In this document: in pieces, positions 52,803 to 62,214 of the stretch | Position numbering within the stretch: the stretch's first letter is position 1 | Layout of the letters: every line of letters starts with the position of its first letter | Assembly (NCBI RefSeq): GCF_008180195.1 | Contig: NZ_VTAV01000003.1 | Coordinates: forward strand, 1 to 64,000 | Direction: 5' to 3' | DNA from: Sphingobacterium phlebotomi | Lineage (GTDB): Bacteria; Bacteroidota; Bacteroidia; Sphingobacteriales; Sphingobacteriaceae | Length of the DNA stretch: 64,000 bases | Translations under genes and position numbers: made by a program | The notes under the pieces: model-generated | Told to the model about the DNA's origin: nothing | The model's input: only the letters and a program-made list of their open reading frames with translations | Database searches by the model: none

Positions 52803-54071
52803 ATGTTCTTGGAAATATGGAAAAGTAATGATACTGTTAGAATCTATCTACTTTTGATAGGTTTTGTGATATTAAAAGGGTTATCAGTAATTCTCCCGTT
52901 TGTTTTTATTAGAATGGGAGAGCTATTATTGTTATCTTTTTTAATAGTTATTTACTTTAATGCAAGGAAAAGCCTCAGTATTTCCTTGTTTTTAAAAGTT
53001 GTAGTAACCATCTTAATTATGTGGGGAGCGCTTATAATTCTCAGAGGAGAATGGAACGGATCTCGTACTGCCTTAATGTTAAATGTTATTGGCCATAACG
53101 GCGTAATTCTTTATTTACTCCCTTTACTAGTCTTCCTTCCTTTAAGTGGATTTACTTTACACAAGATCCTCTATTTATTATTTTTATATTCTCTTTTTAT
53201 ATATCCGTTGTGGTTGCTAAACATACAGGACTTAATTCAAAGAGGAAGTTTCAGTTATAGAACTGAGACAATTGGTGTTTTTCTAGCATTTTTATCTGGA
53301 TTTCTACTTTTTTTTCATCCAATATTTACTAAAGGACAAAATCTAGCTATTAGGATAACCTTATTGATTTATCTCGTGCTTATGCTAATTAACGCTCGAC
53401 GCAATATTTGTTTCTCAATTATAACGCTACTTTTTCTAGCTTACTTAGTTAATAGTTTTATAGTTAAGAAAGAAGCTATCTATTCTAATATTTTGGCATT
53501 TGGAGGAGTGCTGATTTTGATTTTAATCATTCTAATTAATTTAAACAGCCTACTCTCGGGTTTTTTTTCCTATCTAGGTGAACGTGGAACTACGGATACA
53601 AGAAGCGGAGTAGAAGAGTTATTTTTTTATGATTTTAATCGATCCGGTATTAATGACTGGCTTTTTGGCCGGGGTCTAAATGGTACTTATTATCAAGAAA
53701 TGGTCGATAGTGATACGGGAGAAATTACGACGGACCGGGGTGGTATTGAAACGGGCTACCTTGATCTTGTATTGAAAGGAGGAATACTCTATAACATACT
53801 TTTATTAGTGATATTGATACCTGCAATAGTGAAGGGGCTGGGATCAAGAAAGATGGTTGGTGTGAGTTGTGGTTTGTTTTTATTAACTTATTTGGTGGAT
53901 CTTTATACAACTTCCCCTCTTTCCTCGGTATCTATTAGAAGTATCCTATTTTATTTATGTATTTCAGTTTGTTATCGGAAAGTACGGTATATAGGGTATC
54001 GAGATCTGAAAAGATTAAAATATAGATACGATAAAAAATTAAAAAATAAAATATACATGAAGATTAGATGA
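52803..54071 (+). CDS. wzy: Probable O-antigen/capsule polymerase (Wzy-like)
   Basis: A 422-residue membrane protein with about 11-12 helices. A large periplasmic loop (about 255-320) contains YLGERGTTDTRSGVEELFF and the downstream GRGLNGTYYQEM, typical of the Wzy_C/O-antigen ligase family, with arginines thought to bind the glycan. Wzy polymerases diverge greatly, so the call rests on topology and on its place after wzx. The C-terminal 30 residues are very rich in Lys. A 136-base gap follows, the longest inside the cassette. Confidence 0.75.
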   Translation: MFLEIWKSNDTVRIYLLLIGFVILKGLSVILPFVFIRMGELLLLSFLIVIYFNARKSLSISLFLKVVVTILIMWGALIILRGEWNGSRTALMLNVIGHNGVILYLLPLLVFLPLSGFTLHKILYLLFLYSLFIYPLWLLNIQDLIQRGSFSYRTETIGVFLAFLSGFLLFFHPIFTKGQNLAIRITLLIYLVLMLINARRNICFSIITLLFLAYLVNSFIVKKEAIYSNILAFGGVLILILIILINLNSLLSGFFSYLGERGTTDTRSGVEELFFYDFNRSGINDWLFGRGLNGTYYQEMVDSDTGEITTDRGGIETGYLDLVLKGGILYNILLLVILIPAIVKGLGSRKMVGVSCGLFLLTYLVDLYTTSPLSSVSIRSILFYLCISVCYRKVRYIGYRDLKRLKYRYDKKLKNKIYMKIR

Positions 54072-54207
54072 GAAGAGAAAGACTTTTTTAGTAAAGCAAT
54101 TTGAAAGAGTTTAAATCTTGAAGAAGACAAGTGACGTAATTAGATTCTATTCGTATGTAGGTCAATTGAGAGGCAATTTATTGTTATGTACTTTTAAGTA
54201 ATTTGAA

Positions 54208-54729
54208 ATGACGAATTTATTAAAAAAAATCTGGTTGGATGTTTTTTATAGACGATTAAATACAGAAAATTGGGCAAGAAAAAAAGGGGCAAAAGTAGGG
54301 AAAAACTGTAGATTACTAAATATAACTTTCAGTTCGGAGCCTTATTTAGTTGAAATTGGAGATCATGTCTCGGCTACAAGTGTCCATTTTGAAACTCATG
54401 ATGGCGGAATTTGGGTATTTAGAGATAAACATCGTTCTTGGGACATTATAAAACCTATAAAAATAGGAAATAATGTTTATTTAGGACTTGATGTTATTGT
54501 TTTGCCTGGAGTGACTATTGGCGATAATGTTGTAGTTGGAGCTCGATCAATTGTAACAAAAGATATTCCTGCGAACTCCGTCGTAGCAGGTATCCCAGCT
54601 AGAGTTATAAAATCAATCGACGAATATTATGAGAAGGTAAAACAGGATGTTAAAGATACTAAATTAATGCGTTCTAGCGATAAGAAAAAGTTTTATTTGA
54701 ATTATTTTAAACAATGGCAAAAAGATTGA
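54208..54729 (+). CDS. Left-handed beta-helix acyltransferase (second)
   Basis: A 173-residue hexapeptide-repeat enzyme with AKVGKNCRLLNITFSSEP, EIGDHVSAT, KIGNNVYLGLDVIVLPG and TIGDNVVVGARSIVTKDIPA. The likely catalytic His is in VHFETHDGG (about 67). It is clearly homologous to the gene at 57,028, sharing FSSEPYL/FSTEPYL and the THDGG/THGGS motif, so the two may be products of a duplication. It overlaps the following glycosyltransferase by 16 bases in a different frame. Confidence 0.85.
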   Translation: MTNLLKKIWLDVFYRRLNTENWARKKGAKVGKNCRLLNITFSSEPYLVEIGDHVSATSVHFETHDGGIWVFRDKHRSWDIIKPIKIGNNVYLGLDVIVLPGVTIGDNVVVGARSIVTKDIPANSVVAGIPARVIKSIDEYYEKVKQDVKDTKLMRSSDKKKFYLNYFKQWQKD

Positions 54730-55874
54730 TATATGTAGGTTTTAATGGATTTCCACGCGCCAGCGCTGAAGTCGTTAAACAAAAACTCATATGTAAGACC
54801 TTCCAGTTAATGGGATTCGAATGTACTATTATCTGTAATAAAAATTATTTTTTTGGAAATTATAGATACAGAGGAACGATCGAAGGAATAAGCTACTTCT
54901 ATTCAACATTTTTGTATTCTAAGACAAAAAGCAAGATTTTTAATAAATTAATCCAAATATTTGGAGTTTGCGTTGAAAAGCTTTATCTTATATATAAACC
55001 AACTGATGTAGCAATAATTTCTTCTAGAAATTTTTGGGCAATTTCTATTTATGCTTTAATTTTTAAAATTAAAAGAACTAAAACGTTATTAACTCATGTA
55101 GAAGATGTTTCTAGTGTAGGTAAGAAGTCTGTAGGTAAAAAGTGGAACGATTATTTATTTAATCACTATGCATTCAGACTAGTTGATGGAGCTTTACCTA
55201 TTTCGGAATATTTGAAGAATAAAATATCAAATTTTGCTCCCGAAACATTACAGCTCAAATTACCTGTAATGGTCGACTATAATTCCTTCAAGTTAAAAGA
55301 AATTCGTGACGAATTTACAGTTGGGATTAGTTTTAATTACTTTCTTTATTGTGGAAGTGTTTCATATAAAGAGGTATTGAATTTTATAGTAGATAGTTTT
55401 AAAGCTGTAGGATCATCTTATAAATTAGTACTGATATTAAATGGTCAGCCGGAAAAATTGAAAATTATTAGAAATGAATTAAAGGAATATAAAAATATCA
55501 TTATATATTCTGAAATATCATTTCAACACTTAATCTATTTATATAATAACGCCAAAGGATTACTGATTCCGCTAAGAGAAACAGTTCAAGACAAGGCTCG
55601 TTTCCCACATAAAATTGGAGAATATACAGCATCTGGTAACCCAATTATTACTAATAATTGGGGAGAGGTTAAAAATTTATTTACAAATAAAGTAAATGCA
55701 TTTGTATGTGAGAGGTATGATGTGGAATTATTTACGGCGGCGATGCGATTTATTATAGATAATCCTAAGGAGTCAAAAAGTATCGGTTTAAATGGAGAAA
55801 AAATGGCGAAAGATGTTTTTAATTACCCGAATTATGTTGAGCCGTTATCCAACTTAATTAAGTCAATAACATGA
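54714..55874 (+). CDS. Glycosyltransferase, GT4-like
   Basis: A 386-residue GT-B protein. The N-terminus has KRLIYVGFNGFPRASAEVVK, and the C-terminal donor region has RFPHKIGEYTASGNPIITNN, a variant of the GT4 donor motif. The product is very basic and rich in Asn, Lys and Ile, in keeping with the AT-rich DNA. The sugar is unknown. It overlaps the gene before it by 16 bases and the next by 4. Confidence 0.8.
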   Translation: MAKRLIYVGFNGFPRASAEVVKQKLICKTFQLMGFECTIICNKNYFFGNYRYRGTIEGISYFYSTFLYSKTKSKIFNKLIQIFGVCVEKLYLIYKPTDVAIISSRNFWAISIYALIFKIKRTKTLLTHVEDVSSVGKKSVGKKWNDYLFNHYAFRLVDGALPISEYLKNKISNFAPETLQLKLPVMVDYNSFKLKEIRDEFTVGISFNYFLYCGSVSYKEVLNFIVDSFKAVGSSYKLVLILNGQPEKLKIIRNELKEYKNIIIYSEISFQHLIYLYNNAKGLLIPLRETVQDKARFPHKIGEYTASGNPIITNNWGEVKNLFTNKVNAFVCERYDVELFTAAMRFIIDNPKESKSIGLNGEKMAKDVFNYPNYVEPLSNLIKSIT

Positions 55875-56971
55875 AGATATTATATTTTATTGAGAATCTC
55901 AGATCTGGTGGAAAAGAAAGAAGATTACTAGAACTTCTAATTTATATAAAGCAGACTACTTCTTATTCAATAGTATTAGTGTTGATGGATGATTGGGTGG
56001 ATTATCCGTACTTACAGAAAATGAATATAAGCTACGTTGCACTAGGGCGAACCAGGTTAAAAAAAGATCCTTTAGTGTTTAAAAGATTTTATGATATAGT
56101 TCAGAAAACAAAACCTGATATCATTCATACGTGGGGTCCAACAGCTACATTTTATGCGATTCCAACAAAGATATTGACAAGGAGACGACTAGTAGCTAAT
56201 ATTATCTCTAATGCAAAAAAAAGTTATGATCCCTTATCTTTTAAACATTTAGTGTATAAAATGGGATTTTTATTCTCGGACGTAATTCTCTCGAATTCTA
56301 AAGCGGGTTTAAAAGCATATGGTGTTGATGATAATCCGAAGAGTAATTTTATATATAATGGTGTTCGGTTGGAGAGGTTTAATGTAAAAATCGATGAAGA
56401 TGTTTACCGTAGGTCCTTAGGGATTAATGACAAAAAAATAATCTTGATGGTAGCTAGTACTGCTAAAAATAAAGACTACGACTTGCTTATTGATATAGCA
56501 ATTGAATCTCAGAAAAAAAAATCTGAAATATTTTTTTTAGCTGTAGGTAGAGGACCTGAATTGGGAAGACTGAAGAGCCGGGTTGCTAAAAGTAAATTAT
56601 CAAACATCATATTTTTGGGCGGGAGGACTGATGTCGAGGAACTAATTTCTATCGCAGATATATGTGTTTTGTTTACTAATAATGCTATACATGGCGAGGG
56701 AATATCGAATTCGCTAATTGAATATATGGCAATGTCTAAGCCCGTAATAAGTACAGATAGAGTTGGCGGAACGAGTGAAGTTATTGATGAAGGAGAAACG
56801 GGTTTTATCGCTATTAGTAGCGCGTCAAACATTTTAAAAAAAATAGAAGAACTTTTAGCCTCGCCTGATGAGATTAAAAAGCTAGGAGCTAATGGTCGAC
56901 AAAAAGTCGAGCGACGATTTTCTATTGATATTATGGGACAGCGGTTTGTTGATTTATATTCCGAATTATAA
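55871..56971 (+). CDS. Glycosyltransferase, GT4 family
   Basis: A 366-residue GT-B enzyme starting ILYFIENLRSGGKERRLLEL, the Gly-rich start common in GT4 members. The donor-binding E-x7-E motif is in GEGISNSLIEYMAMSKPVIS (about 277-296), followed by DRVGGTSEVIDEGETGFI. KDPLVFKRFYDIVQKTKPDI precedes the HTWG acceptor segment. Specificity is unknown. It overlaps the preceding gene by 4 bases. Confidence 0.87.
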   Translation: MKILYFIENLRSGGKERRLLELLIYIKQTTSYSIVLVLMDDWVDYPYLQKMNISYVALGRTRLKKDPLVFKRFYDIVQKTKPDIIHTWGPTATFYAIPTKILTRRRLVANIISNAKKSYDPLSFKHLVYKMGFLFSDVILSNSKAGLKAYGVDDNPKSNFIYNGVRLERFNVKIDEDVYRRSLGINDKKIILMVASTAKNKDYDLLIDIAIESQKKKSEIFFLAVGRGPELGRLKSRVAKSKLSNIIFLGGRTDVEELISIADICVLFTNNAIHGEGISNSLIEYMAMSKPVISTDRVGGTSEVIDEGETGFIAISSASNILKKIEELLASPDEIKKLGANGRQKVERRFSIDIMGQRFVDLYSEL

Positions 56972-57027
56972 AGAATCGCAAGAATTTATTCTATTCAAAC
57001 TAATTAGAGATAAACGGAACATATATT

Positions 57028-57567
57028 ATGAGATTAAAAAATATCATCATTTTTCCATTAAAATATATCCATCCAGTATTGTGGGCTAAACTCTTAGGTG
57101 TAAAGGTTGGAAAGGACTGCAAATTTTATAAAGTTTCATTTAGTACTGAGCCTTATTTAATCACGATTGGAGATAACGTGGCAATTACAGAAGGAGTTCG
57201 AATCTTTACCCATGGAGGTAGCAGGATTGCTCGAAAAAAGCATCCTAAATTTGATGTTTTTGGAAAAGTTAAAATTGGTGATGGTGTGTATATAGGAGCT
57301 AATTCAATAATATTGCCAGGCGTCGTTATAGGTGACGGAGTTCTGATAGCTGCAGGATCTGTGGTTGTCAATTCAATACCAGAAAACTGTGTGGTAGGAG
57401 GTAATCCTGCTCGGTATTTATGTGACGTAGATGAATATATTAGACGAAATGAAAAATATGATCTTGGAACTAAAGGACTTAGTTTTAAACAAAAAAAATT
57501 GATATTGCTTAGCACTGATAACTCAAAATTAATCACAAAAACATATTTAGATATAAACAGATTATGA
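57028..57567 (+). CDS. Left-handed beta-helix acyltransferase (third)
   Basis: A 179-residue hexapeptide-repeat enzyme resembling the product at 54,208: VKVGKDCKFYKVSFSTEP, TIGDNVAIT, KIGDGVYIGANSIILPG and VIGDGVLIAAGSVV. The probable catalytic His is in FTHGGS (about 64). The C-terminal 45 residues form a charged extension. A short N-terminal hydrophobic stretch (IIIFPLKYIHPVLWAKLL) may associate with the membrane. It overlaps the next glycosyltransferase by 4 bases. Confidence 0.85.
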   Translation: MRLKNIIIFPLKYIHPVLWAKLLGVKVGKDCKFYKVSFSTEPYLITIGDNVAITEGVRIFTHGGSRIARKKHPKFDVFGKVKIGDGVYIGANSIILPGVVIGDGVLIAAGSVVVNSIPENCVVGGNPARYLCDVDEYIRRNEKYDLGTKGLSFKQKKLILLSTDNSKLITKTYLDINRL

Positions 57568-58619
57568 ATATAGTAATCTTAGTTAAGAATCTCACTAGTG
57601 GAGGGGCAGAAAAGCAATCGGTGCTTTTAGCAAAAGCATTAGCAAATTACTATAAGATACACTATGTTATTTTGAATGCAAAATATCAAGAGCCAAAATA
57701 TCTCTCCCTCATTAGAGAAACCGAAACTATAAAATTAATCGCGTTCAAAGGAAGTCTAGTGTCTCGCTTTTTTCAGTTTTGTAATTATTTGAAGGCAAAT
57801 GAAATTAACTGTATTTTTAGTTATCTCACTGCGGCTAATTTTTACGCAATATTAGCCGCGCGCATAACGGGAGTAAAAAAAGTCTTCACTGGCATTCGGA
57901 ATGCCTATCTCCCCCCATTAAAAATGTTTATAGATCGAATTTTGTGCAATAGGTTTGCTACTACTACCATTCTAAATTGTTACTCAGGAATGATTTATTT
58001 TGTTCAGAACGGTTTCAAAGAAAATAAGACTATAGTAATTTCTAATTGTTTTGAAAATATTATACCCTTTTCGCAGAAAGTAAATACGGGGAAAATCAAA
58101 ATTATTAGTGTAGGACGCTTTGTTAAACAAAAGGATTATTTTACAGCACTAAAAGTAATTGATTTTATCAAGGATAGTTATCCGAACATTATTTATCAGA
58201 TCGTGGGATTCGGAGAATTGGAAACGGAAATTCGAGAGAAAATACAAGAAATGGGACTAACACAATATGTCGAAATCTACATTAATCCGAATAACATACC
58301 AAATCTGTTAAATGAAGCCGATATCTATCTCTCTACGTCTCTCTTTGAAGGAACAAGTAATTCGCTTATGGAAGCGATAAATGCTAATTTACCTATTGTT
58401 GCTACGGACGTAGGAGATAATAATAGACTGATATTAGCAGAAGAGACGGGCTCTCTGACTGCGGTCGGGGATGTGGAGGCTTTATCGATTTCTTTGGGGA
58501 AATTGATATCTAATGAGCAAAGACGGAATACATTCGCAAGAAGAGGCAAGGAACATTTGTTGAGAAATTATTCCGTTGAACAATTTCAAGAAAATTATAA
58601 ACAACTGATAGAGAAATAA
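57564..58619 (+). CDS. Glycosyltransferase, GT4 family
   Basis: A 351-residue GT4 enzyme with NIVILVKNLTSGGAEKQSVL at the N-terminus and SLFEGTSNSLMEAINANLPI (about 255-274) as the donor E-x7-E motif, then ATDVGDNN. ISVGRFVKQKDY marks the start of the second Rossmann domain. Sugar specificity is unknown. Its stop codon shares a base with the start of the following gene. Confidence 0.88.
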   Translation: MNIVILVKNLTSGGAEKQSVLLAKALANYYKIHYVILNAKYQEPKYLSLIRETETIKLIAFKGSLVSRFFQFCNYLKANEINCIFSYLTAANFYAILAARITGVKKVFTGIRNAYLPPLKMFIDRILCNRFATTTILNCYSGMIYFVQNGFKENKTIVISNCFENIIPFSQKVNTGKIKIISVGRFVKQKDYFTALKVIDFIKDSYPNIIYQIVGFGELETEIREKIQEMGLTQYVEIYINPNNIPNLLNEADIYLSTSLFEGTSNSLMEAINANLPIVATDVGDNNRLILAEETGSLTAVGDVEALSISLGKLISNEQRRNTFARRGKEHLLRNYSVEQFQENYKQLIEK

Positions 58620-59740
58620 TGAAGATAGTTGTTATAGGAACGCGAGGAATACCCAGTATTTTAGGTGGAGTGGAAACGCATTGTGAAGAACTTTATCCTT
58701 ATCTAGCCAAAAATTTTGGTCATGAAATTACCATGATATGTAGATCTTGTTATGTCATAGATAAAAAAATAACCAATTATAAAGGTATTCGTCTGAAATC
58801 GATTTACGCACCTCGAAATAAAGCTTTTGAAGCTATTGTCCATTCCGTTTTGGGCATACTCTATGCTGGATTTAAAAGACCCGATATTGTTCATATTCAT
58901 GCAGTAGGTCCTAATTTAGTAGCGCCCTTGGCGAGACTATTTGGGCTTAAAGTTGTTATGACGCATCACGGACCCGACTATGAACGAAAAAAATGGGGAA
59001 AACTAGCCAAGTTTTTTCTTAAGGGAGGGGAATGGGCAGGTGTGAAATTCGCAAATAAGGTGATTGTAATTTCGAATGAAATAAAAAAGCAAATCGGAAA
59101 AAAATATGGTAGGAAAGATACTATTCTGATACCAAATGGTGTGTCAATAGAAGGACGACCAAAATATAATAAAGAAGTTTTGGATAAATATAATGTTCAG
59201 CAACAAAAATATATTTTCTCTTTAGGTAGATTCGTTCCTGAAAAGGGATTTGATTATTTGATTCGTTCTTATGAAAAAGCGGGTATATCAAAACATTTTA
59301 AGCTTGTGTTAGCGGGCGATGCCGATCATGAAACCGATTTTTCACAATCATTAAAAGAACAGGCTAGAATTTCTGGAGTTATATTGCCAGGTTTTATAAA
59401 AGGAGAAGATTTAGCGCAACTTTTTTCCAATTGTGCTCTTTTCATTCTTCCTTCTTTTTATGAAGGGTTACCCATTGCATTGCTAGAAGGGATGGCTTAT
59501 GGGCTTCCTATTCTGGCGTCGGATATTCCCGCTAATACCCAGGTTGGTTTACCGGAGTCTTGCTATTTTCCCGCTGGGGATGAAGAACTCCTTTCGAAGC
59601 GACTTGTGGATGTGATGGAAGCACGATATGCTGCTTTTTATCAAGATTACAATATGGAAAACTACGACTGGAAAAAAATTGCGGAAAGTACAAATCTTGT
59701 TTATTCCGATCTGTGTCGAATAAATGCCTATAAAGCTTAG
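58619..59740 (+). CDS. Glycosyltransferase with DUF1972-type N-terminus, GT4 family
   Basis: A 373-residue enzyme beginning MKIVVIGTRGIPSILGGVET, the signature of the DUF1972 acceptor domain found in rhamnosyl- and related transferases. The second domain has SLGRFVPEKGFDYLI and the E-x7-E motif SFYEGLPIALLEGMAYGLPI (about 278-297). A rhamnosyl- or fucosyltransferase role is plausible, given the nucleotide sugars made here, but unproven. It is the last gene of the AT-rich cassette. Confidence 0.88.
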   Translation: MKIVVIGTRGIPSILGGVETHCEELYPYLAKNFGHEITMICRSCYVIDKKITNYKGIRLKSIYAPRNKAFEAIVHSVLGILYAGFKRPDIVHIHAVGPNLVAPLARLFGLKVVMTHHGPDYERKKWGKLAKFFLKGGEWAGVKFANKVIVISNEIKKQIGKKYGRKDTILIPNGVSIEGRPKYNKEVLDKYNVQQQKYIFSLGRFVPEKGFDYLIRSYEKAGISKHFKLVLAGDADHETDFSQSLKEQARISGVILPGFIKGEDLAQLFSNCALFILPSFYEGLPIALLEGMAYGLPILASDIPANTQVGLPESCYFPAGDEELLSKRLVDVMEARYAAFYQDYNMENYDWKKIAESTNLVYSDLCRINAYKA

Positions 59741-59821
59741 GATATTAGTGATCCAGATTACGTCACATGGAGAACATAGAAGCGAAAAGAAATCGATTCG
59801 AAAATACTAAACAATAGTAAG

Positions 59822-60832
59822 ATGAAAATTAGTTTAATGAATATAGTACATGTTATTCTATCAGGAGGAGTAGGAAGCCGTTTATGGCCTTTATCACGCA
59901 AGAGCAACCCTAAACAATATTTAAATTTATTTAAAGAAGGCTCTCTCTTCGGTATGACAGTACTGCGAAACAAGGTACTCTGTGATCAAGTCATAGTGGT
60001 GGGCAATCGTGAGAATTACCAGCTTAGTCGGGAAGTGTTGGATAGTCAAGGCATAATCTACACCGATATCGTAGAGGCGACTCCACGGAATACGGCCGCT
60101 GCAATTGCTTTTGCCGCGTTAGCGGCTGCAGCTGATGATATTTTAGTCGTCACACCCTCTGATCATGTAATCGTAGGAGAAGAAGCTTATAAAAAGGCAA
60201 TACAAGCAGGGATTGAAAAGGCAAGAGAAGGCTATATCGTGACGTTCGGTATTCAACCGACACGACCGGAAACGGGATATGGTTACATTGAATTTGAGAA
60301 TGACCGCGTGCTTTCTTTCCGCGAAAAGCCGAATCAGGATACAGCAGAAGATTTTATCGAACGCGGGAACTTTCTATGGAACTCCGGCATGTTCTGTTTT
60401 CGTGCCGACACGCTGTTGCATGAACTGGAACAATTTGAACCAAAAGTCTATGCAACAGCATTTGCCGCGTGGCAACACCAAAAAGATGGACGACTCGATG
60501 AAAGTCTTTCTAAAAAAATTCCATCCATTAGCATTGATTATGCAGTAATGGAACGCTCGAAGAAGATTCGAGTCGTCGCTACACAATTCGAATGGTCTGA
60601 TCTCGGTTCTTTTGAAGCGCTATATGACTATTTGCGATCGACCGGTTATTCAGTTGACGAGAATGGAAATATGGTTATCGGATCTGATATGTATACAGCT
60701 TTTGTTGGTTTGAAAGATACTATTGTGGTATGCACCGATGACGCACTACTATTCGTACAAAAGGAGAAGTCACAGGATGTAAAGAAAATCTATAATACCT
60801 TAGAAAAACATCAATCGAAGTTGATTGATTGA
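59822..60832 (+). CDS. manC: Mannose-1-phosphate guanylyltransferase (second copy)
   Basis: A 336-residue paralogue of the product at 28,958, with HVILSGGVGSRLWPLSRKSN, VTPSDHVI and REKPNQDTAEDFIERGNFLW. It makes GDP-mannose for Gmd and for mannosylation. An in-frame ATG at 59,837 is as good a start. Base composition returns to the level of the conserved flanks here, marking the right edge of the variable cassette. Confidence 0.92.
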   Translation: MKISLMNIVHVILSGGVGSRLWPLSRKSNPKQYLNLFKEGSLFGMTVLRNKVLCDQVIVVGNRENYQLSREVLDSQGIIYTDIVEATPRNTAAAIAFAALAAAADDILVVTPSDHVIVGEEAYKKAIQAGIEKAREGYIVTFGIQPTRPETGYGYIEFENDRVLSFREKPNQDTAEDFIERGNFLWNSGMFCFRADTLLHELEQFEPKVYATAFAAWQHQKDGRLDESLSKKIPSISIDYAVMERSKKIRVVATQFEWSDLGSFEALYDYLRSTGYSVDENGNMVIGSDMYTAFVGLKDTIVVCTDDALLFVQKEKSQDVKKIYNTLEKHQSKLID

Positions 60833-60850
60833 GTTAAAAACGGGGACCTG

Positions 60851-61036
60851 ATGAATGGAGAACATCATCATTTATATAGGAGAAAAATGATCTTAATTAT
60901 TGTTGGAAAACGGGACCTCGGCCCGCACTTAGTGCGAGGAGGGATTAAAAACAGACCATATTATCGGCTGAACAACATAGGCAATATAAAAGAAGAGATC
61001 AACTATGTTATTGAATATTTAATAAATGTTAATTAA
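60851..61036 (+). CDS. Doubtful small ORF in the manC-acyltransferase gap
   Basis: A 61-codon frame fills most of a 212-base gap. Its product (with MILIIVGKRDLGPHLVRGG and NIKEEINYVIEYLINVN) matches no family I know. The C-terminal helix looks protein-like and could be the remnant of a larger decayed gene. The frame runs across a hairpin, CGCAC-TTA-GTGCG at 60924-60936, which argues for an RNA element instead. Treat as uncertain. Confidence 0.2.
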   Translation: MNGEHHHLYRRKMILIIVGKRDLGPHLVRGGIKNRPYYRLNNIGNIKEEINYVIEYLINVN

Positions 61037-61044
61037 GGAGTGAT

Positions 61045-62079
61045 ATGAGAGAACTAAATATCGAAACACTAAGAGGGATAGCAATAATTTTGATGGTTCT
61101 TGGGCATGTAGTTGGCGTAAATCCTAATACAGGTTTGAAGGTCGATAGTGACTCTTGGTATCACTATCTTTTTTATATCTTTAAATATATCAGAATGCCA
61201 CTGTTTACAGTAATATCGGGTTATGTTTATGCGATAAAACCTATCAGTAAAACTTATAGTTCGTCGGTATTTATTATACGGAAAATAAACAGGCTACTTA
61301 TTCCATATATTATAGCTGCAACCCTGTTTTTTATACTGCAAGTGTTGACTCCAGGGACAAATTCTAACTTGCATTGGAGCGATTTGCCTAATATATTTAT
61401 AACTGGATATGCTCATTTTTGGTTTGTACAGGGAATATTTTTTGTATTTATTTTGATTCTGCTTTTGGAACGACTTAATTTGTTGTCTTCTTTTAGTACA
61501 TGGAGTTTTGTTTTTGCTACGGTAACAATAATTTTCCTGTTTTTAAACCCAAAAACAGAGTTTTTATCGATAAACAGCTGGCCGTTTTTACTGTTATTTT
61601 TTTTATGGGGATTGGGTCTTAAAAGGTTTGAATCTTTTAAGGGTTGTCATAAGGTATTAAGTCTATTTATGACCATTGTATTTTGTCTTTCTTTTTTGTT
61701 TCAACAGTATATCTATTTCTCTCAAAATCAACATGTATTTGTCGAATTTAGAAAATTGGATCTATTATTGACTTTATTGGTGGGGTTATCCTCATCTTTC
61801 CTATTGGTGAATATGAGCTTTCAAAATTCTCGATTAATTAAAATCGGAAATTATTCATACGAAATATATCTCTATCATGTTTTTGCTACAGCTGGTTGCC
61901 GAATAATATTGCATAAAATTGGCGTCACTGACAATTTCCCAAATCTGATTTTGGGACTATTTTTTGGTGTTGCCGCCCCGATATTTATCAGATGGTTAGT
62001 AGATCATACGAAATGGGGAGGGGTCATCCTTTTCGGGGACAAAGTGAAAGTGTCGAAATCTGGAAACTGGATGTTTTAG
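61045..62079 (+). CDS. Membrane acyltransferase family 3 protein
   Basis: A 344-residue integral membrane protein with about ten helices. RELNIETLRGIAIILMVLGH carries the conserved Arg and His of acyltransferase family 3, and RMPLFTVISGYVYAIKP follows. It lacks the SGNH domain seen in the product at 34,281. It likely O-acetylates or succinylates the polymer or its lipid-linked repeat unit in the inner membrane. A gap of about 100 bases without evident signals precedes wzi. Confidence 0.87.
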   Translation: MRELNIETLRGIAIILMVLGHVVGVNPNTGLKVDSDSWYHYLFYIFKYIRMPLFTVISGYVYAIKPISKTYSSSVFIIRKINRLLIPYIIAATLFFILQVLTPGTNSNLHWSDLPNIFITGYAHFWFVQGIFFVFILILLLERLNLLSSFSTWSFVFATVTIIFLFLNPKTEFLSINSWPFLLLFFLWGLGLKRFESFKGCHKVLSLFMTIVFCLSFLFQQYIYFSQNQHVFVEFRKLDLLLTLLVGLSSSFLLVNMSFQNSRLIKIGNYSYEIYLYHVFATAGCRIILHKIGVTDNFPNLILGLFFGVAAPIFIRWLVDHTKWGGVILFGDKVKVSKSGNWMF

Positions 62080-62214
62080 AAAAAAAAAGGCATAGTTGGC
62101 GTCGAAAAAATTATTTCTGTGGATGTGGGTTTTGAAGATAAATGTATGTGCGCGTTGGAGTAATTCAGAATAGCATAAGTGATGGCGATATGGGGAAAAT
62201 TAACACATGTAGAT

